Shown: positions 1-13,500 of the stretch, one piece after another
Numbering within the stretch: position 1 is the stretch's first letter
Layout of the letters: each line of letters begins with the position of its first letter
Origin: Nymphaea colorata
Lineage: Eukaryota; Streptophyta; Magnoliopsida; Nymphaeales; Nymphaeaceae
Assembly: GCF_008831285.2 (NCBI RefSeq)
Contig: NC_045138.2
Span: 3,390,143-3,454,142 of the forward strand
Direction of reading: 5' to 3'
Length of the DNA stretch: 64,000 bases
Notes under the pieces: model-generated
Database searches by the model: none
The model's input: only the letters and a program-made list of their open reading frames with translations
Told to the model about the DNA's origin: nothing
Position numbers and translations under genes: made by a program

Positions 1-1320
1 AGAAACAGGTTTGGGCATGTTGAAGACTGCGCTTTGCTCCCAGTCTGTCCTTCAATCCTCCAATCTTTTTTTTTTTCTTTTGTATGAGTCTTCCTCCCCC
101 TCTCTCTCTCTCTCTCTCTTTCTATGTGGTGTGTGTGTGTGGAAGAAAAGCAAAGGTTTAGGCTTGTTGGAGATTGCCCCTTTCCTCCAACATCTCTTTG
201 TGTCCTCCAAAATTCTTTTCCTTTGGTGTGTGCATGTGTGTGTATCTCTCTATGCATATATATGTACACACATAATATATATCCATGTATGTATGTATGT
301 CTTGTCATTACGTATGTGTTTATATATGTAACACATGTATGTATCATTTATGTGTGTCTCTCTCCACAGTCCACATACATACACATATATATGTGGCATC
401 ACTAGATCATGTCAACTATATAATGGTGTCAATTGTGTCAACCAACATTCAATTATTTGATGGGACACGTATGGCTGAGATGTCCTTATCAAAAAAGGAA
501 TCCTCCTTCTCAGAGTATTTTGGTCCTTTCATAAAGGTGTGTAACCTGGTGGCACCCTTTTTCACTGAGGGCATCCTTATTCCTACTGTCCTAACCACAC
601 ATCTCCTTATCCAATGGCTTAGGAGCCATGCCCAAGTTGTTGGGAAATGCATATTTGTGTTCATGTGAGGCAGATTTTAGTATGTGCATGATTGGATTTG
701 AATTCCTGTGATGCAACAAGGTGATTAGACATAATTGTATTAAATGGCTGTATAATGACCCAGCCAAACTAAAGTTAACATTGACGAATGTGTTCTTTTT
801 AAAATGTTGACAATGAAGCGTAATGGTGGATAAGAAGGTGTAATGTTTGCTTCCACAAAAAAAATGAGGCCCATTTTTCAATGACTAAGGAATACTATCT
901 CATGAATAATTGACAAGTACATGGCTTTTATAATCAGTATAAGGCTGTGTAAGTGGCATAAGTGTTTGAGTTGTTTAATATATATAGGCTAAACAAAAGA
1001 AACTACTACCTTCTTGAAATTTTTGATCAGTTGGAACTGTGTCTTAACAGGCAGTTGTTGTCAATGGTCGAATGAGATCACCTTGGTGCTTGATAACATA
1101 TTGTTTATTAAGGAGGTTGGAAGTTGGAACCAATGAGTGGCTAGAAATCTAGGAGTGTAAAGACTTAATTGTTGAACTTTTGCTTAAGCTTATACTTTTT
1201 TCAGTTCAGAGCTACACAGAAGGTAGACATTGTCTAATATCATCATGCATATTTTCTTATGGTTGCATTAATACAATTTAGAAAATAACTGATCTTACAA
1301 GGTGCGTTTATTGTGTACAG
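1..1320. other. Upstream intron/flank of CLPTM1 gene, no exon recognised
   Basis: I see no exon of the downstream gene here. The first recognisable exon opens after an acceptor at 1319-1320, so this is probably intron, with the 5' part of the gene left of the window. It holds a TC run near 99-121 followed by a TG run, and TATG/TACA-rich DNA at 240-390. Open frames in 1-668 look like low-complexity read-through and match no family I know. Confidence 0.5.
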
Positions 1321-4300
1321 GTGAGTGAAAAAAATGCTGTTACTGATGAAGATAGTGGCCCCCCAGAATGGGTCCCTTATTGGAAGCCAAATATCACAAT
1401 AAATCTAGTTGATGATTTCAATAGGTGAGGTTGCTTGGGATGATCTCTACTTATAACCATGCAAACCTGTTAATCAATTTAATCTGCATAGATGCTATCC
1501 TTTTAGATGATATTGATAGCCTAGTTAAAATACATTTCCCTGGACGGTATAACTGGCCTGTAGGATCAGAGCCATGCTAACACTTGACATTAGAAAACTG
1601 CAGAACTTGGTGGTATGCCTCCTAGCCTACTCTGCCAGTTTGTTAGTTTACTATTATTTTCACCTTCTTTGTGTCTTGGCCTCTTATGACTTTCACAAAC
1701 GGGGTTTACTCCTATGTTGTCAAATCATGTGATTAACAAGCTATTGACTTGATCTCCTAGACTTGCTTAGTCCCTTTAGTCCAGTACGACTCTTGCAGGT
1801 TGCCATATCAAAGCCATAGAACAATTTATGATGAATAGATGCCTGGCAGCTCCTTTGCGCATGTTTTCTTATCAGTTGGTTTTACGATGTAGTTTGTTTC
1901 TGACTAGATTAAATTACCTTCATAATGTGGATGGTGGATATGAGGCTACATAGTAGCTATCTTCTAACAGCGCCAAGTTGTATGGGTCATGTTCATGGCT
2001 GCTCTTCTCCATGCATTTAACTTCTCTTCAGTTGGTCTTATGATCTTGGTAGCATTAGATTAAGTTATGTACTCCTATTCTACTAATATTGGATGATCTT
2101 TTGAATTTTCTTGAATAATCACATGCCAATTCACCTACCGTTAGTTGGTTGCTGAATGTAGCTTTAGCCTCTGCTTAGATTTTACCATGCAATTTTGGAT
2201 GTACGATGAAAAAACCGTGGAATAGTTTAGGTTTTACAGTTGATCACTGATTTCAGGCTCCTTGAAATTTTAACATGGAAATGCACGGATGTTTCTACAG
2301 GCTTTTGGCTGCTGTTGCCTATATTTCTTTCAACAAATGCAGTATCTCTAATTAGTCATGTTAACCAGGTCAAAATTAAATGTTTGATGTGAATTAAGGG
2401 AGGTAGTAATGCTGCTGTATGCCAGCTATTAGGATAGGTGAACTTTAGGTCCTGGCATTTTTCTTGTCATGCTTTCATCTGTTTCTCCATGAGCGAAAAT
2501 TAGATAAGCTTCTTATTTTTTTTTCTTTGTAATTTTTTGCAGATATCCTCACAATGCAATTCCTCCAAACATTGCTGGCTGTATCCTTGTGACTATCATA
2601 TGTTTGTTTGGTTCTTTCTCTTTCTATACATGCATATATGATATACCTTTTTGTAGGTTTACAATCTTGTCTGTGTTCCTAATATTGTGTATGTGAATTC
2701 TTTGTTATAGTAGTTATATTTCATTTTCTGGTAGTGATAGTGTAGCGACTTCCTAGGTAAAAGAAGACATCATACTTGATATTTTGGACCGGTTTAAGAA
2801 ACCTCTCTCTTTCTCGGTTTTGCATGTATGACATGATGAAAAATACTTGTCTGGTTCTTAACCATGATAATGCAGATATAAATATTGAGCCTTCCACAAT
2901 GAGCTACTATCCCACATTGTACTTCAATGAGTTTTGGCTACTCAGAGACAAACTGATTCCAATTAATGAAACAGTCTCAGAATTGCCACTAAATTTAGAG
3001 CTGGGCCCTATCAGCTTAACCAAATGGCAACTTTTTCTACAGATTGAACAGTCATTTCAAATTCATCGTAGTTACGGGAGCATGATTGAAGGCGAAGCTG
3101 ATGAACTTAAGGTCCTTGCTGTTTATTAATTCATTTTTAATAACATGAAGTCAAAATTTGATCCTTTTATAATTGAAAATTTAGTCATTTGTCATATGAG
3201 ATTTTAGGCATGTTCTTTTTCTTTTTCATTCAACACTACAACCTTCTGCTTTTTTTGGGGAATGGTCGGATGTGATGAAGTTGTCATTTTGGTTTCTTAG
3301 TAGTATCCATACCACAAGAGTATCAATGAATTTTGTTTCCTTTGTTTGAAGCTTGGTGTACTGTTTACCACTTCCTTGCATTGCTTTTGTCTTTAATTTT
3401 GTTTATCACATCTATTGTATGTACGACTAGCATGATGTGTATGGGGGATTTATGTTGCAAAAAGCATTTGATACTTGATACGGAGCTGGGGTTATCTGGC
3501 AGTTGGATGTTCCAACAGATGACATGATATGGTATATGGTTTACTGACTTCTGTATGCTTCAACTTTTTCTTAACTGTGTTATGAAATATTCTTTGCACA
3601 CAGTCATGACTTGTATCTTCAAGGATTAGCTATATAATATTATCCCTTGTCAACAAAGTTCCCGACCCTTATTTGGAGTTGAGATGTTCTCGTATTATTT
3701 CTCTTTTTATAATTTCCTCTCATTATGAACAGTTTCTTAAACAGAAACAGACTTGTTCATCAAAGACTTGATTATCTTATTATATGCTGAATATGTATAG
3801 ATGTTTTCAGGAAATGGATTTTGACATATTCATTATACATAATTGTATTTCATTTATCTGCTCTTTCCCGTTTACTTTATCCAGGTTATTTATTTGTATA
3901 ATTTCTGATCACAATTTTTAAACGTTCTTTTCCTTCTTGCTTTGTACTTTGTATTAGTAAATTGGCTAGATAAATTCACTTGGATAATTTGCGTTGTCCT
4001 TATCACTTTTTTTGAGCAAATCCCTTTGTGTTCAGTTCACATAAATATATTCCTTTTCTCTGTGCAGAGGGTTTTCTTGGAAGGAAATCCATATCTTCTG
4101 GTTATTACAATGATTGTGTCTGTACTCCATTCCGTGTTTGACTTCTTGGCTTTTAAAAATGGTATGATCTACAGGCTTTCGTGGTGGTTGAGTTGCTGTT
4201 CCATATTTTGTATTATTTATGGTATGTATTGTTTTCTTATGCAGATATACAGTTCTGGAATAAGAATAAGTCCATGGAAGGCTTGTCTGCAAAGTCAGTA

Positions 4301-4612
4301 GTATTGAACTTTGCGTGCCAGTTGATTGTCTTCCTCTACCTTCTTGACAATGAAACATCATGGATGATTCTTGCTAGTTCAGGCGTAGGTGTCTGTATCG
4401 AGTTCTGGAAAATTGGAAAGGCTATGCATATTGAGGTGATATTTTGTTGTTTTTGCTGTATAACATTATAGTTCGACCCTTAGCTATGGTTGAGTAATAG
4501 GAACCATAGTAGCCTTTCATTTAATCCTATTATTAACTTCACTACAAGCTATGCCTTGTCAGACACACGGACAGACACAAATGCACATATACAAATATGT
4601 CTCTGTCATGCC

Positions 4613-4651
<39 letters not shown>

Positions 4652-5871
4652 GTTTTCTTTTGGTCTTTTAATTAAATACAGAAGGGCAAAGCAATGCTTT
4701 ACCAATGTTGACTGGATGACAACATGCTTTGTCAATGTTGACAAGATTGAATTTGGCAGAAAAATAACTTAGGCACACCCTAATATGCTCAAACATGGTC
4801 AGGTGTGGTTGACCACACCTGACTGCTGAATATGTGTGTGTGAGAGAGACTTAGTTGTTAAGGTGTGGACTATTCCATGCCTTAGGCGACCGGTGTTAGG
4901 CTGGTGCCCAGGTGCACCTAGGCTGGTGCCCAGGTGCACCTAGGCTGGACTGGACGCTAGCACGCCTAGTCCATGGGAAGGTGAAAGGTCACCTTCCCTT
5001 CAAATTAAGTCTTGTAATTTTAGTATACACTGTTGTACCATATATACTTATATTCTATACAATTATATTATATAATTTTTGTTCTTTAAGTACAGTTTGC
5101 TGTATGTTAATTACATATTCTATATCAACTCATCAAGTGGAAGTTCCAGCCATACGTTAAGTACATATTCCATAAAACCAATGAATTTCTGTATATATCT
5201 CATGCGCTCTGAAACATATTCTGTGGAATCTATTGCCAGCCTTCTTACCCATGTTAAAAGTTAAAACCTAGGTCTATGGTAAAAAGACTACCAGTTTCTC
5301 TTGTTTAGTGCATGTCTAGTTATCAGAGAAATACGTGCAGACCTCACTTTTGCAACCTGAATACAGATTTATCTTCTCATTTGTGAGGGTGTTTTGTGTG
5401 TTATATGTATGTTGTATGCTGTATGTACAATCTGTTGTAAACTTGTAATCTGTATTATATGTACTGATTTGATATGATCTTTGTTTGAAATGATTGATAA
5501 GAAATACAAGCATCGTGTCCAGTATGTAAACAAGAATGACGTGTTTTCTTTTGTGTATCAAACTAAGGCATCAGCTAGAACAGAAAAACACAGTTTTCCA
5601 GTATGTAAACAAGCTGGAAATGTACTGTTAATCTGTCATGTAAACAAGAACGGAACACTTTTTGGCTTTACTTACAAAGTATAATCATTCAATGAGAACA
5701 GAACAGAACAGTTTTTCAAGTTTTACTTGGAATAGAAGCTTACAGTTCAGTCAGTAAGTACATAATTTTATTATGTAATGGATAACATAACTAAAAAAAC
5801 AAAAAAAAAAGGTCGCCTTTTATGCCTAGGCGTGCCTACTCCTGCCTGCCTAGGTACCTGGACAACTAAGC

Positions 5872-5919
<48 letters not shown>

Positions 5920-8372
5920 GAAGGACCTTACTGATTTTCCAAAAATTATTCTAAAAATGACCTGTGTACCCTCTCCATAAATTATCGGTTCTGCTTTTGC
6001 CTGGATTGTGTTCACTTGAGTTACATCTTCCACATAGGAGTCTTTGTAAGATGCAGTTCATCTGATTCAGTGACGTACATCTTATCATCAAATCCTAGAC
6101 ATGCTAAGAGTTGTGATGCATACTATTTGCAGATTGACAGGAGCAGACGCATACCTATGTTGAGATTCCGAGACCGGGAGTCTTATACAAAGAACAAAAC
6201 TAAGGAATATGATGACATGGCAATGAAGTATCTCTCTTATGTGCTCTTTTTCCTGGTAGCCTGTTCTTCAGTCTACTCACTCATGTATGAGCGCCATAAG
6301 AGTTGGTATTCATGGATCCTCTCTTCCCTTACGAGTTGTGTCTATATGTTTGGTAAGTCTCATATTTTCACATTTATTATTAAGACTCACTAACCAATAT
6401 ACACATGGCTTCTACTTTAGCATATGTTGGAATTTTTTAATTCTTAAACTTAGAAACAAGTTCACCTTGTGGAGAGATTCAGCTATTTTTATGTGTTGAA
6501 TGGAAGGAAGATGGAGCAACTGTGCTGCTTGATTTGTTCCTCACTTTTTCACTCTAAGGACAAGAAGGATCTTTGGATTTATCTGTCAGAAGAGGCAACT
6601 GTTGATTTTTTCCAATAAAAGCATGTTAGCTTATGGTTGATGTCCTGCTGGTCTAGCTTTTCATAAGGCCGAATGCTTCTCATTTAGTAAGACAGATTCT
6701 TATCAAGAAATGTAGAAATTAGGAGATCCATCCATCAGCATACTGTAAGGACTTGAACAATAGTACAGCAATGAGCAGGTTGATTAATTGGAGCGATACA
6801 TGTGCTCAGTTTACCTTTTCTTGAGATTGAGGTTAGCAGTAACTGCAGAGCACACACTTGTCCAGTTTGGAAAGCAGGATGATCTTTGAGTATGGCTTCA
6901 GAAGGGAATTAGATCATGTAATGCCTTGCTTCAGACTGTATAAATGAAACCCAAGTTTTATTTCTGCATGCACCACATGGTTAACTTGCTCAACATCCAT
7001 GCTTATTGATCACAACCCAGTTACGTGATGTGGATACTCTTTTACACTTATACCTAATATCCCATTTGAATTACTATTTTTGCGGCTGTATCATGTGAGA
7101 GTAGCCGACTAAAGCTCAGCTGAGTGGAAGGATTAACAGTACACCCGGTCATTTTGAAACCTTTGATGTATAAAAGTTAATCTGGGATACTGGTCTGTGC
7201 ACCTTTTATGGGTTGTAGGGGCAAGTTGCAGTTACGAGTAGACGCTCAAGCATATTCTCATAATTTTGGCGCTTTGTTTAGGAAAATTCCCATGAAAGCA
7301 CGCTAAGGAGATTCTATGAAGTATGGAAGGTTTGTTGGCCTGGGATTTTCCATCCTATGCCAATATTCTGAAACTTGAGCTTTATTTTATAGGTCTTTCG
7401 TTCTTTCTTCACCAACACTATTGTTGATGGTGCTGTAAAACCAATAGCCATTTCAAGGAATATTATAACCTTGTCGATGTTAGCTAGAATCATATCACCG
7501 CTACTATTAGCTGCCTTGAAACCTTTTTTTTTTAAAAAAAAAGGAAACTTGTGTGCTCATATGTCTTTTCTTGCAGCTAACCATCTGTTTCTTTCATTGT
7601 TGCAGGGTTCATCATGATGTGTCCACAGCTGTTTATTAACTATAAATTGAAGTCTGTTGCTCATTTGCCTTGGAGGCAAATGACATACAAATTCCTCAAT
7701 ACCATAATTGATGATCTGTTTGCATTTGTCATCAAAATGCCAATGCTGCACCGCTTGTCTGTTTTCCGAGATGGTGAGTTGATAAAAGGAAAATAATTGT
7801 TTCTGCTTAGCCCGGTATTATGCCACTGATACCCTCTTGACACAGGCACTTCCATGGTGCCAAAGAACATCTACTGAATTTCTGAATTCATTACAAGGTG
7901 TTGTATCAGCTGCAAGCTGAAATGTTGCTGGGCATTAAGGCAGTTGGAAAATTATGCAGTTTTTTTTTTTCTAAATTTTATCAAGTAAAAATATTTGCTA
8001 AGTACGTTTTGAATAGGAAATGGAAAATAGCCTGATATGGACCGAAAGGTATCGGCCAATATGCCATATCGGTCAATTTGGGCTCCGTACTGAAGCTGAA
8101 AATTTTTGGTTACCTCTTGTTCAAACATTTGCTTTGACCAGAGACTAGTTTGCATCAAAAGTTCCTTCTTTTCTGTCACTAACTACTTGAAATCTCTTGC
8201 AGATATTATATTTCTGATTTATCTATATCAGAGATGGATTTATCCAGTCGACCTTAGACGTGTAAATGAGTTTGGTTTTGGAGGCGAGGACCCTAGTCTG
8301 CAGGATGCGGATAAGCCAGCTCTTGAACAAGCTGCAGAGGCTCTGGGTGAAGAGGACAAGAAAGAAAAATAA
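1321..8372 (+). CDS. CLPTM1: CLPTM1-family multi-pass membrane protein (3' part, eight exons)
   Basis: This is the plant homologue of cleft lip and palate transmembrane protein 1, a conserved multi-pass membrane protein of the ER/endomembrane system. Exons read by eye are 1321-1424, 2543-2580 (38 bp), 2876-3111, 4068-4161, 4245-4435, 6133-6352, 7606-7773 and 8203-8372. They total 1221 nt, exactly 407 codons including TAA, and every junction keeps frame. Family signatures are WVPYWKPNITINLVDDF, FNEFWLLRDKLIPINETV, NKSMEGLSAKSVVLNF, SSGVGVCIEFWKIGKAM, ERHKSWYSWILSSLTSCVY, LKSVAHLPWRQMTYKFLNT and the C-terminal YQRWIYPVDLRRVNEFGFGG. Hydrophobic segments occur in exons 4-8 and the tail is acidic/lysine-rich. 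The N-terminal third, including the start codon, is missing to the left. The intron 4436-6132 holds a TIR element of about 1 kb. The gene is convergent with SGS3. Family assignment is firm; exon borders are inferred. Confidence 0.93.
4612..4648. repeat. (TC)n microsatellite
   Basis: A pure TC run inside the CLPTM1 intron 4436-6132. Confidence 0.9.
4798..4823. repeat. Perfect 12-bp inverted repeat with 2-bp loop
   Basis: The arms GTCAGGTGTGGT (4798-4809) and ACCACACCTGAC (4812-4823) are exact reverse complements around TG. It lies in a CLPTM1 intron, 26 bp before the TIR element that starts at 4850. It could be a hairpin remnant of an older insertion; no function is visible. Confidence 0.8.
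4850..5870. mobile_element. Non-autonomous TIR element (CTTAGTTGT family) in CLPTM1 intron
   Basis: The left end reads CTTAGTTGTTAAGGTG and the reverse complement of the right end reads CTTAGTTGTCCAGGTA. Further in, both ends carry GGCGACC and CCTAGG-rich subterminal repeats. A 22-bp unit starting GGCTGGTGCCCAGG is duplicated in tandem near 4898-4941. About 1.02 kb long, with no transposase frame. The flanks are TG/AG microsatellite on both sides, so no clean target duplication can be called. A second member ends at 18526. The superfamily (hAT or Mutator-like) is not settled. Confidence 0.7.
5872..5917. repeat. (TG)n(AG)n compound microsatellite
   Basis: A TG run passes directly into an AG run just after the right end of the TIR element. 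A shorter TG/AG stretch lies just left of the element (4831-4849), so the element probably inserted into or beside this microsatellite. Confidence 0.85.
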
Positions 8373-10584
8373 CCTGTCATCGATCATGCAGTAATTGGCT
8401 TCTGCAAGATTTCCTGTGGGCCTGTGGCTTGAGGTTCAGCCAGGATGTCTTCAGTACCGGTGGCTTGAGGTTCAGTCGGGATGTCTTTTCTACTTTTTAA
8501 CTCCCTGGTTGGATGTGTTTCTAAGTAAGCCATCCCTGCCATATGGCACAAAATTTTTGTGGCTTCTGTTCCCTGGAGTCGTGGTTCTTTTGCTTTATCC
8601 ATAGTTTGATACTCCCAACAGCCGTAGCTTGTGATTTTTCATTTCTTGTTTTCCTATACTTCAATGATAGCTCTAGGGGAAATCCTGATAGTTCCTCCTC
8701 CTGCATGTTCTCTGTGTAATTTACTAATGCATTTGAGAACCGTGTTTTTGTTGCAAAATATAAAGCATCTGAAAGTAATTTGAAGTAATTTGACATTTTT
8801 ATGATCGATGTCAATTGTCAAGGAAATAACCTGGACGGTCGTTCTCAATTATTGGCGAGTTTTTATCAGCATTTAGCCATATCTCCGCGGATGCTTCTGG
8901 CTTTCCCTTCGTTTTTGAAAAAAATATTACAATAGCAAGCCATGGTCCGCTAAGTGGGGTCGCAAGTTGCCCGCATCTGGTTTGAGTGTTTTGCCAATTT
9001 CGTTGTGCCGGATCCTATTCGGTTGCCCCCTCATGCTTTTCGCTGCTTCGGATCTAATTCGTTTGCAGCCCTACCACGTGGTGATATTCTTGAGCAGAAG
9101 TTCATATTTGTGAGCTTATTGGACAGACCTAAACTTCTGCACGTGGTAGCTTACATGTTGCATAACGATATATATTCTTTTGTTTAATATAAAAAGAAGA
9201 AATTCTTGCTGGAGGGTGGCCCATTCCCCAAGCAGCCTTTGTACGGAAATTCTTGCTGGAGCAACGTCTAGTCGGAAACATCATTGAAAGTTCTTTTTCG
9301 GGGTTCAGGCCTTCAAACCTCGATCAAGCTACTGCTGAGTTGGTATTAGCATAGTCGGGTATAAGGCTTGATCGTACTGATTACGTCGCGGAACACCCTT
9401 GCACACTTTCTCACTCAGCCTACAGTTCTCTTGCTTAAGATTTTTAACGCATCTTCTATCTCTGGTCGCTACAAAATTTGCTAGGCCACTGAAATCAGAC
9501 GCTTGATTGCCTGCATAATTTTACTGTCACATCAATTCGACTTGGAAAGTATGTTTCTTCTCCCGTGAACTGTACATCTATTCGACTTGGAAAGTATGTT
9601 TCTTCTCCCGTGAACTGTACATCTATTCGACTTGGTAAGTATGTTCCTTCTCCCATTAACTGTTCGACTGAATAAAGGGGATATGCTTGCACCAGCAATT
9701 TACGTTTTGACAGTGACGTTGCCAACCGGCAAAAACCATCTTATGTAACTCCATCCCCATCCAGGCAGCAGCAGTGCCACTAGGCAACCGGGGAATTCAG
9801 CCTCACGAAGGATTGCATGATCCACATAGAAAGTTCTTCAAGTGGTTCTCAGGACCCACAGGCCATGAGGCATAGATTGCCGCATGTGGACCAAAGTCAT
9901 CCTTCCCTACAAAATTCATCACCATGCGCACCTTCAAGCCATCAGCAACATTTTTCTGTTCAACTGATAACTACTATCCTGACATGTAATGCCCACCACA
10001 TTAAAACCAAATAAATGGGGTGAAACAATTGAGTTGTGTCGGTCACAGAAAACAGTCGGAAGAGTCCACCCAAACAGCCGAAGGGCCGCATCCAACAAGA
10101 AGCTCGAGCTTTAAGCAACCGGGTCACACTTAGAACAAAATAAAGGATAAACCAATCTCAGTGCCCAAGCGTGGAAAGCAGCGGCAATCTCACCGATAAT
10201 GGTGGGGAAAATTAGCCCCAGTTCAACACGAACCGAAAAAACCATAGCACCGAACCTTACTTTGGAAAAGCCCCCCCTAAATTTCTTTCTGCCTGCATGA
10301 CAAATCCCCATCCCCAGTAAGTACAGAATCAGTAACGAGTCTCAACTAATCTAAAGCCGTTAGCCTTGAACTGCCTACAATATGCTCCGCAATGATAAGC
10401 ATGACAATACACAGAAGCCAAATAAAACTGAACATTGTCATCAAAGGTGCCATATCAAGTGCATATTAGTCTGCTCCAAGATAAAAATCTGTTCCACCAA
10501 GTTTTTGTCTACATATCGTCCAAGACGGGCCAGAGAATAGAAGACATGACTTTGGTAAATTGTAAGGGAAAATTTATACTAAAG
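8373..10584. other. Tail-to-tail spacer between CLPTM1 and SGS3
   Basis: Contains the 3'UTRs of both genes and no coding sequence I can support. A short direct repeat around GTGGCTTGAGGTTCAG lies at 8420-8480 in the CLPTM1 3'UTR. The 45-bp tandem repeat at 9530-9660 is annotated separately. Frames at 8954-9187 and 9817-10014 match nothing familiar. Confidence 0.6.
9530..9660. repeat. Three tandem copies of a 45-bp unit
   Basis: The motif TTCGACTTGGAAAGTATGTT recurs with an exact 45-bp step: CTTGG begins at 9541, 9586 and 9631. Copies 1 and 2 are nearly identical and copy 3 has several changes. Because 45 is a multiple of 3, a minus-strand frame shows a repeated 15-residue peptide, which is a by-product of the period. 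It is a minisatellite in the spacer. Confidence 0.9.
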
Positions 10585-13500
10585 TCAGGCATCCTCAGAA
10601 GAAGATGCACGTGCTCTTGCCATATATTTGTCCAGCAACTGGGTCATGGCAGCCTTGAACTCCTTCTCCAACTCAACTTCTTGTTCAAGTTGCTTGCGCT
10701 TGAATTGTGTCCTAATTTCATCATGCTCCTTGATCAATTTCTGCCTTTCGAGCTCATACTCCTCCATCTCCTTTGATTGAGCAAAAAGAATGCCTTCCAC
10801 CTTGGCAATTTTTTCTTCACTGCTAAACAAATGAACAATGCATAAACAAACAAGGTAGAGTTTATGTCCCAATTCAAGATAAAGCTTGAACCTGATATCC
10901 AACCTAAGTCAAACTCATTTATGTCCCTATGTACAATCTGTAGTAGCATAAAAAAAATCGCAACAAGTGTCCTCGATGTTCACCTGGCCTGGTCTTCCTG
11001 CTTACTATTTCCAGAATCCATGATAGAGTTTGCTTGTTTGTGCTCCAACTGGTTGTGGTAGTCTTCCAAAGTTGAACTCCTAAGCTGGTCTTGCAGTCTC
11101 TCAAGTTCTTTTTCTTTAGCAGAAACCATTGAATGGAGGTCGTCTATTTGTTTTCTGTAGAATTCCTCTTGTGCATCCATCTAGATTATCAAGCAAAGTT
11201 TGGCAAACACATTGAAACGCTAAGCAAGTATTTCTGTTTTCCTATGCACAAAAAGCTTACCACAGCAGTGACATATTAAAACATGAAGTAAAACAAACTA
11301 TTGTACCTCTTTTCTGCTTTCTTCATGCTGCTTCTTGGACATCTCCCTCACAATCTTATTTTCCTGTTCTTTTGAACGTAGCTTTTTCCCAACAGAATTT
11401 ACAGTCTCTCTCAGAGTTTCCGTCTCTTTTTGACCACGTGCAACTCTGTTCTTGTACCATATGAGTTGCTGATTATCTTCTTCCATGCGCTTCATAGGAA
11501 CGATAACCATTTCATGGTAGGATCTCATCTCAAATTTCAACCGCGTTTTCCCTGGAACAAGCTTATTGCAAGGTCAAGAACAAGCAGAATGCCAATGCAA
11601 AAAATTTCCAATACAAAGAAGTGCATATAGAGATAAAGAAAAGAACAAAAAACAAACTTATCATGAAATCATAAAATAACGAAGGCAAAATGAACCTGAA
11701 TGATGCTGATTAAAATACTCCATGTCTGATTTTGTGGATAAATAACCATACAAGACACGCTTTCCACCAGGAACAAAGTTACTTCGACGGCATTCCCAAG
11801 CAGCTCTATCTCTACACTCATCGATGAAATGCTTATGCAGCCGTTCTGCCTCGACATAACCCATGGCTGAACTGTCAAATATCAGGATGCTTGTCCCACG
11901 ATGACCCCGAGGTCCATATGCATGCCTTGCTTTCTTCGCATCATATCCTTCAAAATAATCAAGTAGCTCCTGGTTTCCCATGCCAATCCACTGCAACACA
12001 TGTAGGACAACAATGTGATACAGAGACGAGTCAAAATTTGACTTACTTGCTACTTGCTAGCCTAAAAAGAAATTACTTTAATACAGAGCTAGAATCTTTC
12101 CCCACAAGTTGGGGGAAAAACCTGAGTAAAACATAGCAAAAAAAGAAGGATATCAGTAGTGTATGTAAAATCACAAGGAAATTTATTCAAACATACAAGT
12201 GTGTACCAAACCTCAAACTTGGATATCAAAGACAGAGTTCAGTAAAACAAGGCACCTCAAATGGGTGGGTCCATGTCCATGCCATCACCTGTCTGTAAAC
12301 GAGGGCCTTTCGGGAAAAAAAATCTGACAAAATTTTTTATTTCTTGTGCTTCATAGCCACTAAATATATTATTGAAGCTTCTGTTACACAATGATGATGA
12401 GTCACAGAATGTTTACCCTACATGAGGATTATATTGGCTTCACTTATTTATTTCTTTGGGAAGTACAATTTTTATTGCTATGTTGCTTGAGAAAGGGTCG
12501 CTACTTATGTAACTCTATCAATATCTTGAGGGACTGGTAATGTATCTTTGCTTTTTTTCACTTTAGCTACTATGCCTTTTTTTTACATTTAACCATCGAA
12601 TAATTGACCATATTATTTCACAAAGAGAATAAGATGATCTTTTTTTCAAAGGCATGCTTAGTAACACTGCAGATAGCATGTACGCTCCAATATGTTTGAA
12701 ATATGCAATTGATCAGCTAAATACATTTTGATCTTCCTTTGTTTCAATTTTATAGTTCTAGAAGCTCGAGAAAATAGATATGATATGTAATGCAATTTAA
12801 TTTTTACCATTCTTTTGTTTTCTGCATTTTTTATTTTTGTTTTCTGTTTTAGTCAAGAATGCCCTTGGACCAGGGCTTAGCAGACTATTAGGCAGGACGG
12901 ATTCTCCAACAGCTAGCTCAACTGGCCTCCCTTTTGTACACGAGGGGACAACCCCCCTCAGGGCCCTATGCTTTCTGCAAAGCATTTCTAGTGAATAAAA
13001 TAAATTTTAGTTTTTATCTGTTGAGCCTTTGTGCCTCGAGTGCTTAATTATTTTTTTAACTGTTGAGCCTTTGTGCCTTGAGTGCTTAATTATTTTTTTA
13101 TCTGTTGAGCCTTTGTGCCTTGAGTGCTTACTATTGTATCCAAGCCTTGTATTGTGGGTTGCTGGGTGCCTCTTTCACTGGACTTGTACATAGTAACTCA
13201 TATAGGCTTCCAATAGCATACTTGGAAGAGTTATAGAAGACCTTGCTGTCTTTTTAATCATGTAAAGCATGCCAGCCGAAGATCTTTCAAGTTTCCTGGT
13301 CAAGGAGTCTTTTCGTTGTTCTTCTTTCTAATTTGAAGCTCATATGACTGAAAAGGGTGCTTGCTTCTCTCTTGGCTTCAAGCTCCAGAATTCCAATTAC
13401 TTTGTGCCGCCAGCAATTTACAACGTCATATCAAAGATCAAGAGTAACATCAAAGGCACCATACTAAACTAGAGCCCAGGTTAACCAAGGTAGGATCAAG

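Noticed and set aside
285-668. 127-codon frame upstream of the first CLPTM1 exon
   Set aside because: Its first half is microsatellite translation, and the second half does not match the N-terminal CLPTM1 sequence I know.
7557-7870. Minus-strand frames over 7557-7870
   Set aside because: They are antisense shadows of the CLPTM1 exon at 7606-7773.
9495-9725. Minus-strand frame with a repeated 15-residue peptide
   Set aside because: The peptide repeat is a direct result of the 45-bp minisatellite period; there is no other sign of coding.
13018-13130. Regularly spaced repeats that could suggest a CRISPR-like array
   Set aside because: The units are directly tandem without unique spacers, and this is plant nuclear DNA.
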